Source: Pseudaminobacter soli (ex Li et al. 2025) (GTDB lineage Bacteria > Pseudomonadota > Alphaproteobacteria > Rhizobiales > Rhizobiaceae). Taken from it: a stretch of 64,000 nucleotides of DNA. The stretch's first letter is position 1, and each line of letters starts with the position of its first letter. The stretch is from assembly GCF_003012705.1 (NCBI RefSeq), contig NZ_PXYL01000009.1, forward strand, positions 159,631 to 223,630, given 5' to 3'. The position numbers and the translations under genes are program-made. Below the pieces are notes generated by a model. That model saw only the letters and a list, made by a program, of their open reading frames with translations, was not told the DNA's origin and did no database searches. Below are positions 1 through 8,262 of this stretch, piece by piece.

Positions 1-131
1 GGAACTATAGCGGAGCGTCAACCAATCTAACCATATCGACTTTGGTTGACAACCATAACTCGACAATGGTTGAGTGTCGGTTGATATGAAACGCGTCGCG
101 ATACGCGGCGAAGAAAATCCAATCCGGGGAA
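1..131 (+). promoter_or_regulatory. Promoter region with TGGTTGA motif array, upstream of GMC gene
   Basis: This 131-base leader precedes the first gene. It holds at least four copies of a 7-base element: TCAACCA at 18-24, TGGTTGA at 43-49, ATGGTTGA at 66-73 and CGGTTGA at 78-84, plus CAACCAT at 50-56. The copies at 43-49 and 50-54 meet head to head as GGTTGACAACC. The same element recurs before the cupin gene at 2068, so I infer binding sites for a shared regulator, which is not encoded in the window. No clear -35/-10 pair can be fixed. Confidence 0.55.
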
Positions 132-137
132 TTGAGC

Positions 138-1766
138 ATGCAAGTGGGGGAAACCTATGACTATGTCGTGGTGGGCGCGGGATCGGCTGGCTGTGTGCTG
201 GCCAACCGCCTGACAGAAGATCCGTCGGTTTCCGTTCTGCTTTTGGAGGCGGGCGACTGGGACCGTGACCCGATGATCCACATCCCTCTCGGTTGGGGCA
301 AGATTCTCACCGAGCGCCGGCACGACTGGATGTATTTCTGCGAGCCGGAGGACAATGTCGGCGGCCGCAAGGTGGAGTGCGCACGCGGCAAGGTCATCGG
401 CGGATCGTCTTCCACGAACGCGATGGCCTATGTGCGCGGAAACAAGGGCGACTACGACCGCTGGGCCGCGAACGGGTTGACGGACTGGTCCTTCGAAAAG
501 GTGCTGCCCTACTTCAAGAAGCAGGAGAACTGGGAGGGTGGCGCAAGCGCCCAGCGCGGCGCCGGAGGACCGGTCAATACGCAGCGCTGCCGCTATAAGG
601 ACGACCTGATCGAGGCCTTCGCCACGGCCAGTCGGAATGCGGGATATCCGCAGACCGACGACTACAACGGTGCCGAGCAGGAGGGCTTCAGCCGACTGCA
701 GATGACGATCCGCAACGGCCGCCGCTGCTCCACGGCATCGGCCTATCTGCGCCCGGCCATGGGCCGGCGCAACCTCACGGTTCTTACGAGGGCCATGGCC
801 ACCCGGATATTGCTCGAAAATGGCCGCGCGACTGGCATCGCTTATACGCGCGACGGGCAGGCGCGAACGGCGTTGGCAAAGCGCGAAGTGCTGCTGGCGG
901 GCGGGGTGATCAACAGCCCGCAACTGCTTATGTTGTCTGGCATCGGCGGCCGCGAGGAGCTTGCCGGGCTGGGCATCGAGGCCAAGGTCGACAGGCCGCA
1001 AGTCGGCAAGAACCTGCAGGACCACGTCTCGGTGATAGTGATGTACCGGCGGCGCAAGCCTGGGCCATTCCATCGTATGATGCGGGCAGACAGGATCGGT
1101 CTCGATTTCCTCAAAACCTATCTCACCGGCAGCGGCTTTTCCGGCGATGTGCCGGGTGGTGTGGTTGCCTTCCTGAAGAGTGACGAGACGCGTCCGCTGC
1201 CCGACGTGCAGCTTCTGTTCACCGCCGCGCCGCTTGCCGCCTGGCCCTATATGCCGCCCTTCAAGGCGCCGTTCCCAGATGGCTTTGCCACGCGCATCGT
1301 GGCGGTGCAGCCCGAGAGCCGGGGCAGCGTGAAACTGGCTTCTAACGATCCTTCGGCAGCGCCTCTGATCTACCAGAACTTCCTGTCCTCGCCGCGCGAT
1401 TGGGAATCGCTTCGCGCCGGCTTCCGTGTGGCGCGCGACCTTGCCGCGCAGCCGTCGATGAAGCCGTTCATAGCGGCAGAATTCTTCCCGGGTCCGTCGT
1501 GTCAGCGCGACGACGAGATCGACGAGCACATCCGCAAGACCTCGATCACGGTTCACCATCCGGCGGGAACATGCCGGATGGGCGTTGACAGCGATTCGGT
1601 TGTCGATCCGGAGCTGAGGGTGCGCGGCGTCCAGGGCCTGCGCGTGGTCGACGCCGCCGTAATGCCGGATCTCGTATGCGGCAACATCAACGCCGCGGTC
1701 ATCATGATCGCCGAAAAGGCATCGGACCTGATCCGGCAGCGCGTGACGCAGGAAATCGCAGCCTGA
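138..1766 (+). CDS. GMC-family FAD oxidoreductase, probable 4-pyridoxate dehydrogenase
   Basis: This is a 542-residue glucose-methanol-choline oxidoreductase. The N-terminal FAD-binding motif GAGSAGC lies near residue 15, the GMC signature GKVIGGSS near residue 90, and the C-terminal [10 protein letters not shown] segment carries the usual catalytic His near residue 475. The ATG at 138 is preferred over the in-frame TTG at 132 because GGGGA (126-130) is correctly spaced only for the ATG. M. loti has two GMC enzymes in B6 breakdown: pyridoxine 4-oxidase and 4-pyridoxate dehydrogenase. This one sits in a block with the FHMPC dehydrogenase gene, which uses the product of 4-pyridoxate oxidation, and it does not resemble the pyridoxine 4-oxidase sequence as I remember it. 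I infer oxidation of 4-pyridoxate to 5-formyl-3-hydroxy-2-methylpyridine-4-carboxylate. The family assignment is firm; the substrate is less certain. Confidence 0.8.
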   Translation: MQVGETYDYVVVGAGSAGCVLANRLTEDPSVSVLLLEAGDWDRDPMIHIPLGWGKILTERRHDWMYFCEPEDNVGGRKVECARGKVIGGSSSTNAMAYVRGNKGDYDRWAANGLTDWSFEKVLPYFKKQENWEGGASAQRGAGGPVNTQRCRYKDDLIEAFATASRNAGYPQTDDYNGAEQEGFSRLQMTIRNGRRCSTASAYLRPAMGRRNLTVLTRAMATRILLENGRATGIAYTRDGQARTALAKREVLLAGGVINSPQLLMLSGIGGREELAGLGIEAKVDRPQVGKNLQDHVSVIVMYRRRKPGPFHRMMRADRIGLDFLKTYLTGSGFSGDVPGGVVAFLKSDETRPLPDVQLLFTAAPLAAWPYMPPFKAPFPDGFATRIVAVQPESRGSVKLASNDPSAAPLIYQNFLSSPRDWESLRAGFRVARDLAAQPSMKPFIAAEFFPGPSCQRDDEIDEHIRKTSITVHHPAGTCRMGVDSDSVVDPELRVRGVQGLRVVDAAVMPDLVCGNINAAVIMIAEKASDLIRQRVTQEIAA

Positions 1767-2067
1767 GAAATGCTGGTTTCAACCAAAATTCTATTTGGTT
1801 GAAAGACCTAAATGGTATGGTTGAATAAATGGCGCGGCGGCACAAGCTGTCGCTGGCGCATCTTGATTTGCCAGAAAATCTCGTGATGTCAACATATTAC
1901 GCCGATTTATGAAACATGGACCTCATGCTTTCGTCCGCTTTCATTGGGGCTTGACAGCCTCAACCAAAAACTGCCAGTTTCACAAGAACAAAGATTGTCG
2001 AGCAAAACCATCCTCATTATGGTTGAGATGGTTAAACGATGAGACTACCGAAGGAGGGGTGCCCGAC
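1767..2067 (+). promoter_or_regulatory. Intergenic control region between GMC and cupin genes
   Basis: No gene is apparent in these 300 bases. They contain the perfect inverted repeat described separately (1777-1804), ATGGTTGA at 1817-1824, TCAACCA at 1960-1966, and a tandem pair ATGGTTGA (2019-2026) and ATGGTTAA (2028-2035). A TTGACA box at 1951-1956 could be a -35 element, but no convincing -10 follows at normal spacing. The Shine-Dalgarno AAGGAGGGG at 2051-2059 fixes the start of the cupin gene. The motif density suggests that transcription of the downstream operon starts here under the same control as the GMC gene. Confidence 0.55.
1777..1804. repeat. Perfect inverted repeat built from the TGGTTGA element
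   Basis: The arms TTTCAACCAAA (1777-1787) and TTTGGTTGAAA (1794-1804) are perfect 11-base complements around a 6-base spacer. The arms contain the same TGGTTGA core found in both flanking promoters, so an operator is more likely than a simple terminator, although it lies 10 bases after the GMC stop and could do both. No T-run follows. Confidence 0.7.
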
Positions 2068-3216
2068 ATGACCGCCGACGCCAAGAGCGACACCAGAACC
2101 AATAAGCAGGAGGCTCTGAAGGGCCTCTATGACGACCTCTACGCCAAGAACATGTTCCCGTTCTGGGCGACCAGCGAGGGTGTCGACCACGACGAGATCA
2201 AGCAGCTCATGGCCACGTCGAAGGCTATTCCCTTCGTCTGGTCCTACAAGGATATCGAGCCGCTGCTGCAGCGGGCGGCCGAGCTGGTGACGATGGACGA
2301 CAGCGAGCGCCGCTCGCTGATCCTGGTCAACCCGGGTCTCGCGCCCAAGCGCGCCTCGGTCAGCACCATGTACACGGCCTATCGCCTCAACGACCCTGAC
2401 GAGATCATGCCGCCGCACAAGCACTCGCCGAGCGCCATCCGTTTTGGCCTGACCGGCAAGGGAAATTTCACGGGCGTTGAGGGCGAAGACATCGTATTCG
2501 GCCCCGGCGACATGGTGCTGACGCCGAACGACGCCTGGCACAACCACGGCACCGTGGGCGGCGAGCAGGCGGTCAATCTTTCGGTGCTCGACCTGCCGCT
2601 GGTCGAGACGCTCCACGCCGTTCACTTCGATCACAAATACACCGAGATGGAGAACGGCAAGGAAGTCGAGAAGAAAGTCCAGACGGCGCGCTATCCGTCC
2701 GACTATTCGCAGCGCATCTATGGCGAGGGTGGCCTGATGCCGCGTTTCGTCGACCACAAGCGCGGCGGTGGTCTGTCTTCGCCCATGTATGTCTATCGCT
2801 GGGAGAAGATGGAAGCTGTTCTCGACGCCCATAAGGATTGGGACGGCGACCCGCATGAGGGCATCGTGGTCGACTATGTCGATCCGACCACCGGCGGACC
2901 GGTGTTCAGGACCATCAACTTTTACGTTCAGATGCTGCGTCCGGGCGAGAAGACGCTGCCGCAGCGCGAGACCGCCAGCCTTCTGCTCGCTCCGTTCCGC
3001 GGTTCCGGCTACTCGATCATCGACGGCAAGCGCTACGACTGGAACCAGTTCGATACGCTGGCCGTGCCCGGCGGCTGCTGGGTCGAACATGTGAACGGCT
3101 CCGCGACCGAGCCGGTGATCTTCTTCGGCGCGACCGACGCGCCGACCCAGAAGGCACTGCTTCTCTATAAGCGCTGGGGCCGCAACCAGGCTGGCGACCT
3201 GCTCCGCCTCGCCTGA
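2068..3216 (+). CDS. Gentisate/salicylate 1,2-dioxygenase-like bicupin
   Basis: This 382-residue protein belongs to the gentisate 1,2-dioxygenase family of Fe(II) ring-cleaving bicupins. The N-terminal cupin carries the metal triad: His117 and His119 in PPHKHSPSAIRF, and His158 in WHNHG. The second cupin ends with PGGCWVEH and a KRWGRN tail typical of the family. The ATG at 2068 has a strong ribosome site eight bases upstream. The family cleaves aromatic rings between a hydroxyl-bearing carbon and a carboxyl-bearing carbon. The neighbours are RidA, a GST-like protein and vitamin B6 genes rather than fumarylpyruvate hydrolase. I therefore infer a hydroxypyridine carboxylate substrate, possibly the product of the FHMPC dehydrogenase. 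Gentisate itself cannot be excluded. Confidence 0.8.
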   Translation: MTADAKSDTRTNKQEALKGLYDDLYAKNMFPFWATSEGVDHDEIKQLMATSKAIPFVWSYKDIEPLLQRAAELVTMDDSERRSLILVNPGLAPKRASVSTMYTAYRLNDPDEIMPPHKHSPSAIRFGLTGKGNFTGVEGEDIVFGPGDMVLTPNDAWHNHGTVGGEQAVNLSVLDLPLVETLHAVHFDHKYTEMENGKEVEKKVQTARYPSDYSQRIYGEGGLMPRFVDHKRGGGLSSPMYVYRWEKMEAVLDAHKDWDGDPHEGIVVDYVDPTTGGPVFRTINFYVQMLRPGEKTLPQRETASLLLAPFRGSGYSIIDGKRYDWNQFDTLAVPGGCWVEHVNGSATEPVIFFGATDAPTQKALLLYKRWGRNQAGDLLRLA

Positions 3217-3294
3217 GACCTCCTTCATCGTGACGCGCCGCGGGTTGCGGCGCATCCGCATCCAAGCAACGCACTAGCAAGAAGGCGTACGCAT

Positions 3295-4422
3295 TTGGTT
3301 TCCGCGTTCAATACCAAGCATATCGGCCACATCGACTGCCCGGGCGGAGGCCAGGTCTGGGTCGACGGCAACATTCTTTACATCGGCCATATGCGCCCGC
3401 CGAGCGGCACCACGCTCGTCGACATTTCAGACCCGCGGAACCCGAGGAAGATCACCACCATCGATGTGCCGGTGGGCTGGCACTCGCACAAGGTGCGCGC
3501 CAAGGACGGGTTGATGATCATCAATCACGAGCGCTTCGGTAGCGAAGGCCCGGCCGATTTCGGCGGTGGCCTGGCGATCTACGACACCAGCAAGCCGGAC
3601 CAGCCGAAGCTCATCTCCAAGTGGCTCACTGGCGGCAAAGGCGTCCATCGCTACGACTATGACGGCCGCTATGCCTATATCTCGCCGACCGCTGAAGGCT
3701 ATGTCGGCAATATCGTCATGATCCTCGACCTGATCGATCCGGTGAACCCGGTCGAGGTCGGGCGCTGGTGGATTCCGGGTCAGTGGACAGCCGGTGGTGA
3801 GGAATATCCGTGGCACGATTATGTCACGCCGCGCTGCCACCATCCGCTGCGCATGGGCAACCGGCTTTACGTCAGCTACTGGCATCATGGTCTGTTCATT
3901 CTGGACATTTCGGACATGAGCAAGCCGACGCTTATCAGTCACGTGAACTCCAGTCCCGCCTTCCCGCATCCGACGCACACCTGCCTGCCCATCCCGCAGC
4001 CGCTCAAGGGGCGCAACATCATGGTGGTGGCCGACGAAGACGTGGCCAAGCTGCATCCGCATGCGCCCGCCTTCACCTGGATCTACGACATCACCGACGA
4101 AACCAATCCGCTGCCGATCTCGACCTTCCAGGTGCCGGGCATCGATCCCGACGGCGCGCCGCAGCCGCCGATGACCGGCTGCCACCAACCGTCGGAACGC
4201 TTCAAGGGCAGCATCATTCCTTTTGCCTGGTTCGCGCAAGGCCTGCGCCTTGTCGACATCGCCGACCCGTTCGCGCCAAAGGAAGTGGGGCACTTCCTTC
4301 CCGACGCGCCGGCCGGCGCGGACCGGGCCTCTTCAAACGACGTCACCATCGACGATCGCGGCATCCTTTATCTGATCGACCGCATCCGTGGCGTGGACAT
4401 CATCGAAACGAGCGTTTTCTAG
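3295..4422 (+). CDS. LVIVD-repeat beta-propeller protein
   Basis: This 375-residue protein has six copies of a short LVDISDP..P-type repeat, for example LVDISDPRNP near residue 41, IYDTSKPDQP, ILDLIDPVNP, ILDISDMSKP, IYDITDETNP and LVDIADPFAP. These are diagnostic of LVIVD-repeat propellers, whose function is largely unknown. Histidines are frequent (for example CHHP, YWHHG and HPHAP), which would suit metal binding. There is no signal peptide, so it is probably cytoplasmic. The TTG at 3295 is chosen because AAGAAGG (3279-3285) lies nine bases upstream and no ATG is available nearby. Its position between the cupin and RidA genes suggests a role in the same ring-opening sequence, but the reaction is unknown. 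Confidence 0.75.
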   Translation: MVSAFNTKHIGHIDCPGGGQVWVDGNILYIGHMRPPSGTTLVDISDPRNPRKITTIDVPVGWHSHKVRAKDGLMIINHERFGSEGPADFGGGLAIYDTSKPDQPKLISKWLTGGKGVHRYDYDGRYAYISPTAEGYVGNIVMILDLIDPVNPVEVGRWWIPGQWTAGGEEYPWHDYVTPRCHHPLRMGNRLYVSYWHHGLFILDISDMSKPTLISHVNSSPAFPHPTHTCLPIPQPLKGRNIMVVADEDVAKLHPHAPAFTWIYDITDETNPLPISTFQVPGIDPDGAPQPPMTGCHQPSERFKGSIIPFAWFAQGLRLVDIADPFAPKEVGHFLPDAPAGADRASSNDVTIDDRGILYLIDRIRGVDIIETSVF

Positions 4423-4432
4423 GAGTTCGGGC

Positions 4433-4840
4433 ATGGGCGACAGCACGAGGAAATCCGACACCCACTATGCCATCGGCAAGAAGAACCCGAACCTGCCGTT
4501 CCATCCGGCGGTTCGCGCCGGCGACTACATCTTCGTCTCCGGCCAGGTGCCGAAGGACGAGAACAACAACATGATCAGCGGCACCATCGAGGAAGAGACG
4601 CTGGCGACGCTGAAGACCATCGAGCGCGTGATCGCGCATGAGGGGGCCACGCTGTCCGACGTCGTGCGCATCACCACCTATCTCGAAGATGTGCGCGACT
4701 TCGGCCGCTACAACAAGGCATTCCTGGAAGGCATCGGCGATGCCGTGCTCGCGCGCACCACGGTCGAGGCACGCGCCGTCATCAACACCAAGATCGAGAT
4801 GGACGCCATTGTCTACAAACCGCTGGCTCCCAAGGCCTGA
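4433..4840 (+). CDS. RidA-family enamine/imine deaminase
   Basis: This 135-residue protein belongs to the RidA (YjgF/YER057c/UK114) family. Typical segments are FVSGQVPKDE near residue 37 and VVRITTYLEDVRDF near residue 80. Characterised RidA proteins hydrolyse reactive enamines and imines to ketones and ammonia, and several catabolic clusters use paralogues to deaminate ring-cleavage products. The ATG at 4433 follows AGGAG (4421-4425) by seven bases and lies 10 bases after the LVIVD stop, so the two are co-transcribed. Opening a pyridine ring would produce an imine or enamine, which makes this context chemically sensible. Whether the conserved Arg of the deaminating subgroup is present was not established. 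Confidence 0.85.
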   Translation: MGDSTRKSDTHYAIGKKNPNLPFHPAVRAGDYIFVSGQVPKDENNNMISGTIEEETLATLKTIERVIAHEGATLSDVVRITTYLEDVRDFGRYNKAFLEGIGDAVLARTTVEARAVINTKIEMDAIVYKPLAPKA

Positions 4841-4867
4841 GCGGAAGAGAAATCGAGGAGACCCCAC

Positions 4868-5491
4868 ATGTACCAGCTGCTAGGCCGCCAGACTTCCGGC
4901 AATGTCCAGAAAGTCATCTTCATGCTCGAGGAACTGGGCGCGCGCTACAAGCGCGAGGATTACGGCCGCCAGTTCGAGAACACCCAGACCGCCGAATACA
5001 AGGCACTGAACCCGACCTCGAAGGTTCCGACCTTGGTCGACGGCAAGACGGTGGTGTGGGAATCCAACACGATCCTGCGCTATCTAGCGGCCTTCGGCGG
5101 GGAGCACCTGACAGGTGCGACCCCGGCCGAAAAGACCGAGGTGGAACGCTGGATGGATTTCCTGCTGGCCGCGGTCAATCCCGGCTATCTCGCCGCCTTC
5201 AAGGGCTCGAAGCTGACGCTGGAGGAGCAGACGGCCGAGTACAAGGAACAGGTCCGCGATCTGGTTGCCCAGCTCAAGATCATCAATGCCCATCTCGAAG
5301 GCAGGGAGTTCCTTGCGCTCGGCAAGCTGACGATTGCCGACATCGCTTGCGCACCGATCCTCAAGCGCTGCGTCGACTTCAAGATCGAACGTCCCGCGCT
5401 GCCGAACCTGGAACGCTGGGCAGCGGCAATGGCCGAGCGCCCGGCCTTCAAGGTGGCCACCGGCGTGGCACAGTCGACCAGGGCAGCCTGA
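4868..5491 (+). CDS. Glutathione S-transferase-like protein
   Basis: This 207-residue cytosolic GST-fold protein has an N-terminal thioredoxin-like domain with RQTSGN near residue 8 (the likely glutathione-activating Ser region), SKVPTLVDG with the cis-Pro near residue 54, and ESNTILRYLA near residue 69. The C-terminal helical domain contains the N-capping motif LTIADIACAPIL near residue 157. GAGGAG lies seven bases before the ATG. In gentisate pathways a GST-fold maleylpyruvate isomerase follows the dioxygenase. By analogy this enzyme could isomerise the product of the upstream cupin, although a generic role cannot be excluded. Its stop overlaps the next start. Confidence 0.8.
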   Translation: MYQLLGRQTSGNVQKVIFMLEELGARYKREDYGRQFENTQTAEYKALNPTSKVPTLVDGKTVVWESNTILRYLAAFGGEHLTGATPAEKTEVERWMDFLLAAVNPGYLAAFKGSKLTLEEQTAEYKEQVRDLVAQLKIINAHLEGREFLALGKLTIADIACAPILKRCVDFKIERPALPNLERWAAAMAERPAFKVATGVAQSTRAA

Positions 5492-6420
5492 TGATCAAGC
5501 GTGTCGCCCTCATCGGTCTCGGCACCATGGGACCCGGCATCGCCGCGCGGCTTTCGCGTGGCGGGCTGGACGTCGCCGCCTATGATGTGTCGCAGGCGGC
5601 GATCGACCGTGCGCGCAGCATGCTCGAAATCGCCGGCGGCGCCCTCGATCGTCTGGGCATCGAGGCTCCGACTGGCGGCGCCGGCACAGTGAGCTTCGTC
5701 GCCAGCATTGCGGAAGCCGTGGAGGGCGCTGATCTGGTGATCGAGAACGTGCCCGAAAACATCGACATCAAGGCCGAGACCTATCGCGCCGTCGACGCGC
5801 TGATCGGGCCGTCTGTGATCGTGGCATCCGACACGTCGGGCATACCGATCACCAAGCTTCAGGCGCATATCTCGCATCCCGAACGCTTCGTCGGCATGCA
5901 CTGGTCGAACCCGCCGCACATCATCCCGATGATCGAGGTGATTGGCGGCGAAAAGACCGCGCCGGAAACCGTCGCGACCATTCGCGACCTCATCCGCTCG
6001 CTTGGCCTGCTGCCGGTGGTGGTGAAGAAGGACGTGCCCGGTTTCGTCGAAAACCGCGTGCTCTACGCGCTACTGCGCGAGGCAGTGGATCTTGTCGAAC
6101 GCGGCGTGATCGAGCCCGAGGATCTCGACACCTGCGTCTCCTGGGGCATCGGCTACAAGATTGCGGTGGTCGGTCCCATGGCTCTGCTCGATATGGCGGG
6201 CCTCGACATCTACAAGTCCGTGTCCTCCTTCCTCAATGCCGACCTGGCGGACCGCAAGGACATCTCGCCACTGGTGCTGGATAGGACCGGGGATGGCAAG
6301 CTCGGCCTCAAATCGGGCGAGGGCATGTTTGCCTACACACTAGAACAAATCACGGCATTGCAAGGCGAAAGGGCCAGGAAACTGGTGGCCATCCGCCGGA
6401 TTCTCGAAAATCGGGAGTAG
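5491..6420 (+). CDS. 5-formyl-3-hydroxy-2-methylpyridine-4-carboxylate (FHMPC) 5-dehydrogenase
   Basis: This 309-residue enzyme is of the 3-hydroxyacyl-CoA dehydrogenase superfamily. The NAD-binding motif GLGTMGPG starts at residue 9, and the catalytic-type His137 lies in MHWSNPP. The stretches VVKKDVPGFVENRVLYALLR and CVSWGIGYKIAV closely resemble the M. loti FHMPC dehydrogenase (mlr6793) as I remember it, rather than acyl-CoA enzymes. It would oxidise the 5-aldehyde of FHMPC to 3-hydroxy-2-methylpyridine-4,5-dicarboxylate with NAD. The ATG at 5491 overlaps the GST stop (TGATG), so translation is probably coupled. Confidence 0.85.
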   Translation: MIKRVALIGLGTMGPGIAARLSRGGLDVAAYDVSQAAIDRARSMLEIAGGALDRLGIEAPTGGAGTVSFVASIAEAVEGADLVIENVPENIDIKAETYRAVDALIGPSVIVASDTSGIPITKLQAHISHPERFVGMHWSNPPHIIPMIEVIGGEKTAPETVATIRDLIRSLGLLPVVVKKDVPGFVENRVLYALLREAVDLVERGVIEPEDLDTCVSWGIGYKIAVVGPMALLDMAGLDIYKSVSSFLNADLADRKDISPLVLDRTGDGKLGLKSGEGMFAYTLEQITALQGERARKLVAIRRILENRE

Positions 6421-6423
6421 GCG

Positions 6424-6978
6424 ATGCAGTCGGCTGTGGGGGAGAGACAGGGCCGCATGACACACAAATGGGAGGCTTTGCAGCTGGCGCGATCGAGCGG
6501 CAGGCTGCTGCACACCGTGCTGGGCATCGTGCTCCTGTTCGTGGTGGGCGTGAACGTCGTGAACGCCTCGGGCCGCTACCTGTTCGGCTTTTCCATGACC
6601 GGCACCGACGAACTGATGGTCTACACCCTGATCTGGGTGGTGATGGCCGGCGCGATCCTGTCGCTGGCCGAGCGGGACCACATCAGCATCAACCTCGTAC
6701 CCTCTTATGCGAAGGGGCGTTTCAAGCATTTGCTGCATGTCGTGCATGATGCTGCTGCAGTGCTTGCCTGCGCCTATGCGACCTACGCCTCCGACCTCTT
6801 CGTCGGCAAGATCAGCCGGCTCGGCACCAAGAGCATGGGCCTTGGCGTGCCGATGTCGGTGCCGCATGCTGCGCTGCTTGTCGGCTTTGCCGGCCTGACG
6901 TTGGTCGGCGCGATCATGCTCGTTCGCGACGTGAGCGCGCTGCTGCGTAACGACCCGCATGAGGGCCCGGCAGCATGA
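6424..6978 (+). CDS. TRAP transporter small permease (DctQ)
   Basis: This 184-residue membrane protein of the DctQ family has four predicted helices: LLHTVLGIVLLFVVGVNVVN near residue 24, the next near residues 55-75, VVHDAAAVLACAYATYASDL near residue 105, and AALLVGFAGLTLVGAIML near residue 145. The family motif FGFSMTGTDELMVY is clear. The ATG at 6424 has GGGAG six bases upstream; a second ATG at 6457 is possible. The protein pairs with the large permease, whose start overlaps its stop by four bases. Its position directly after FHMPC dehydrogenase places the transporter in the B6 operon. Confidence 0.88.
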   Translation: MQSAVGERQGRMTHKWEALQLARSSGRLLHTVLGIVLLFVVGVNVVNASGRYLFGFSMTGTDELMVYTLIWVVMAGAILSLAERDHISINLVPSYAKGRFKHLLHVVHDAAAVLACAYATYASDLFVGKISRLGTKSMGLGVPMSVPHAALLVGFAGLTLVGAIMLVRDVSALLRNDPHEGPAA

Positions 6979-8246
6979 CCGCTTCGCTCGCTGTTCTCCC
7001 CGTCGTTCTTCTTGCGCTCGGCACACCGGTTTTCCTGGTCTTCCTGGCGGCGGTTGCGGTCACCTTCTTCTTCGTCCTGCCCACGCCGCCGGTGGCGCTG
7101 CATCAGGTTTTGTTCGGAGGCATGGACAATTATGCGCTGCTTGCCATTCCGTTCTTCGTCTTTGCCGGCGAGCTGATGGGCACGAGCGGCATCGCCTCAA
7201 GGCTGATCGCCTGGGTTTTGGCACTGGTCGGGCGGTTGCCCGGCAGCCTGGCCGTTTCGACAGTCGGCGCCTCGACCGTGCTCGGCGCCATTTCCGGATC
7301 CAGCGTTGCGGCGGTGGCTGCGCTCGGCAAGACGCTTTACCCGAAGCTCGAGAGCGCAGGCTACGGCAAGGAACGGTCAGCGGGCCTGCTGGCCTCCAGT
7401 GGCGCGATCGATATCGTCATACCGCCCAGCATCGCCATGATCCTCTACGGTTTGTCGGCGGAGCAATCCATTCCTCGGCTGTTCATGGCGGGCATCCTTC
7501 CGGGCCTGCTGATGGCGCTGATGATGTGCGCCTTCGTCATCGTCATGGCCATCGTGCTGAAGATTCCGGTGGTCGGCCGCTTCGACCCGGCGCTCGCCTG
7601 GGCGGCCACCAAGAACGCCGTCGCCGCGCTGCTAATGCCGGTCTTCGTGCTCGGCGGTATCTATAACGGCCTTTTCTCGCCGACTGAGGCCGGCGGCTTT
7701 GCCTGCCTATATGCGATCGTCATTGCGCGCTTCGTCTACCGCACCATGAGCTGGGGCGACATCGTGCGGGCGGCCGGCAATTCGGCGATGCTGTCAGCGC
7801 AGATACTCGTGATCGTGGCCACGGCTGGCGTCGTCACCTGGGTGCTGACCACGCAGGGCGTGCCACAGGCGATCGTCGCCTCGATCCAGTCGCTGGACAT
7901 GAATTCGGTGACGTTCCTGCTCGCAGTCAATGTCGTGCTGTTGGTCATCGGCTGCTTCCTCGACCCGACTTCGGCGATCCTGGTGTTTGCGCCGCTGCTC
8001 GTGCCGATCGCGATTTCGCTCGGGATCGACCCAATCCATTTCGGCATCGTCATGACGGTCAATCTGGCGATCGGCATGTTCACTCCGCCCTTCGGCCTCA
8101 ACATCTTCGTTGCCCAGTCCGTCACGGGCCTGCCGGCGCATTCGCTCTATCGCGGCGTGCTGCCTTACGTGGCCGTGCAGATCACCGCGCTGCTCATCAT
8201 CACCTATGTGCCGGCGCTGTCCCTGGCGCTCGGTCAAACGCTTTAG
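6975..8246 (+). CDS. TRAP transporter large permease (DctM)
   Basis: This 423-residue polytopic inner-membrane protein is of the normal DctM length. The family features GGMDNYALLAIPFFVFAGEL (residues ~45-65), the serine- and glycine-rich GAISGSSVAAVAALG, and the C-terminal NLAIGMFTPPFGLNIFV are visible. It forms the Na+-driven translocation channel with the preceding small permease and receives substrate from the binding protein encoded next. The start codon overlaps the DctQ stop (ATGA), indicating translational coupling. Confidence 0.92.
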   Translation: MTASLAVLPVVLLALGTPVFLVFLAAVAVTFFFVLPTPPVALHQVLFGGMDNYALLAIPFFVFAGELMGTSGIASRLIAWVLALVGRLPGSLAVSTVGASTVLGAISGSSVAAVAALGKTLYPKLESAGYGKERSAGLLASSGAIDIVIPPSIAMILYGLSAEQSIPRLFMAGILPGLLMALMMCAFVIVMAIVLKIPVVGRFDPALAWAATKNAVAALLMPVFVLGGIYNGLFSPTEAGGFACLYAIVIARFVYRTMSWGDIVRAAGNSAMLSAQILVIVATAGVVTWVLTTQGVPQAIVASIQSLDMNSVTFLLAVNVVLLVIGCFLDPTSAILVFAPLLVPIAISLGIDPIHFGIVMTVNLAIGMFTPPFGLNIFVAQSVTGLPAHSLYRGVLPYVAVQITALLIITYVPALSLALGQTL

Positions 8247-8262
8247 AAAGAAGGGGAACGTG

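Noticed and set aside
27..1559. 510-codon minus-strand open frame opposite the GMC gene
   Set aside because: Arg- and His-rich composition without any recognisable motif; a product of high third-position GC on the antisense strand. Similar long antisense frames occur at 2032-3261, 14507-16606, 22968-24200 and 27265-28671 and were discarded for the same reason.
138..1766. Pyridoxine 4-oxidase for the GMC gene
   Set aside because: The sequence differs strongly from the M. loti pyridoxine oxidase as I remember it, and the gene is grouped with the FHMPC dehydrogenase gene, which fits 4-pyridoxate dehydrogenase better. Not fully excluded.
2068..3216. Plain gentisate 1,2-dioxygenase of a gentisate pathway
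   Set aside because: No fumarylpyruvate hydrolase or salicylate/3-hydroxybenzoate hydroxylase is nearby, and the surrounding genes belong to B6 degradation.
5056..5490. N-terminal extension of the FHMPC dehydrogenase reading frame into the GST gene
   Set aside because: The extension overlaps the clearly coding GST gene in another frame; the ATG at 5491 fits the start of the Rossmann fold.
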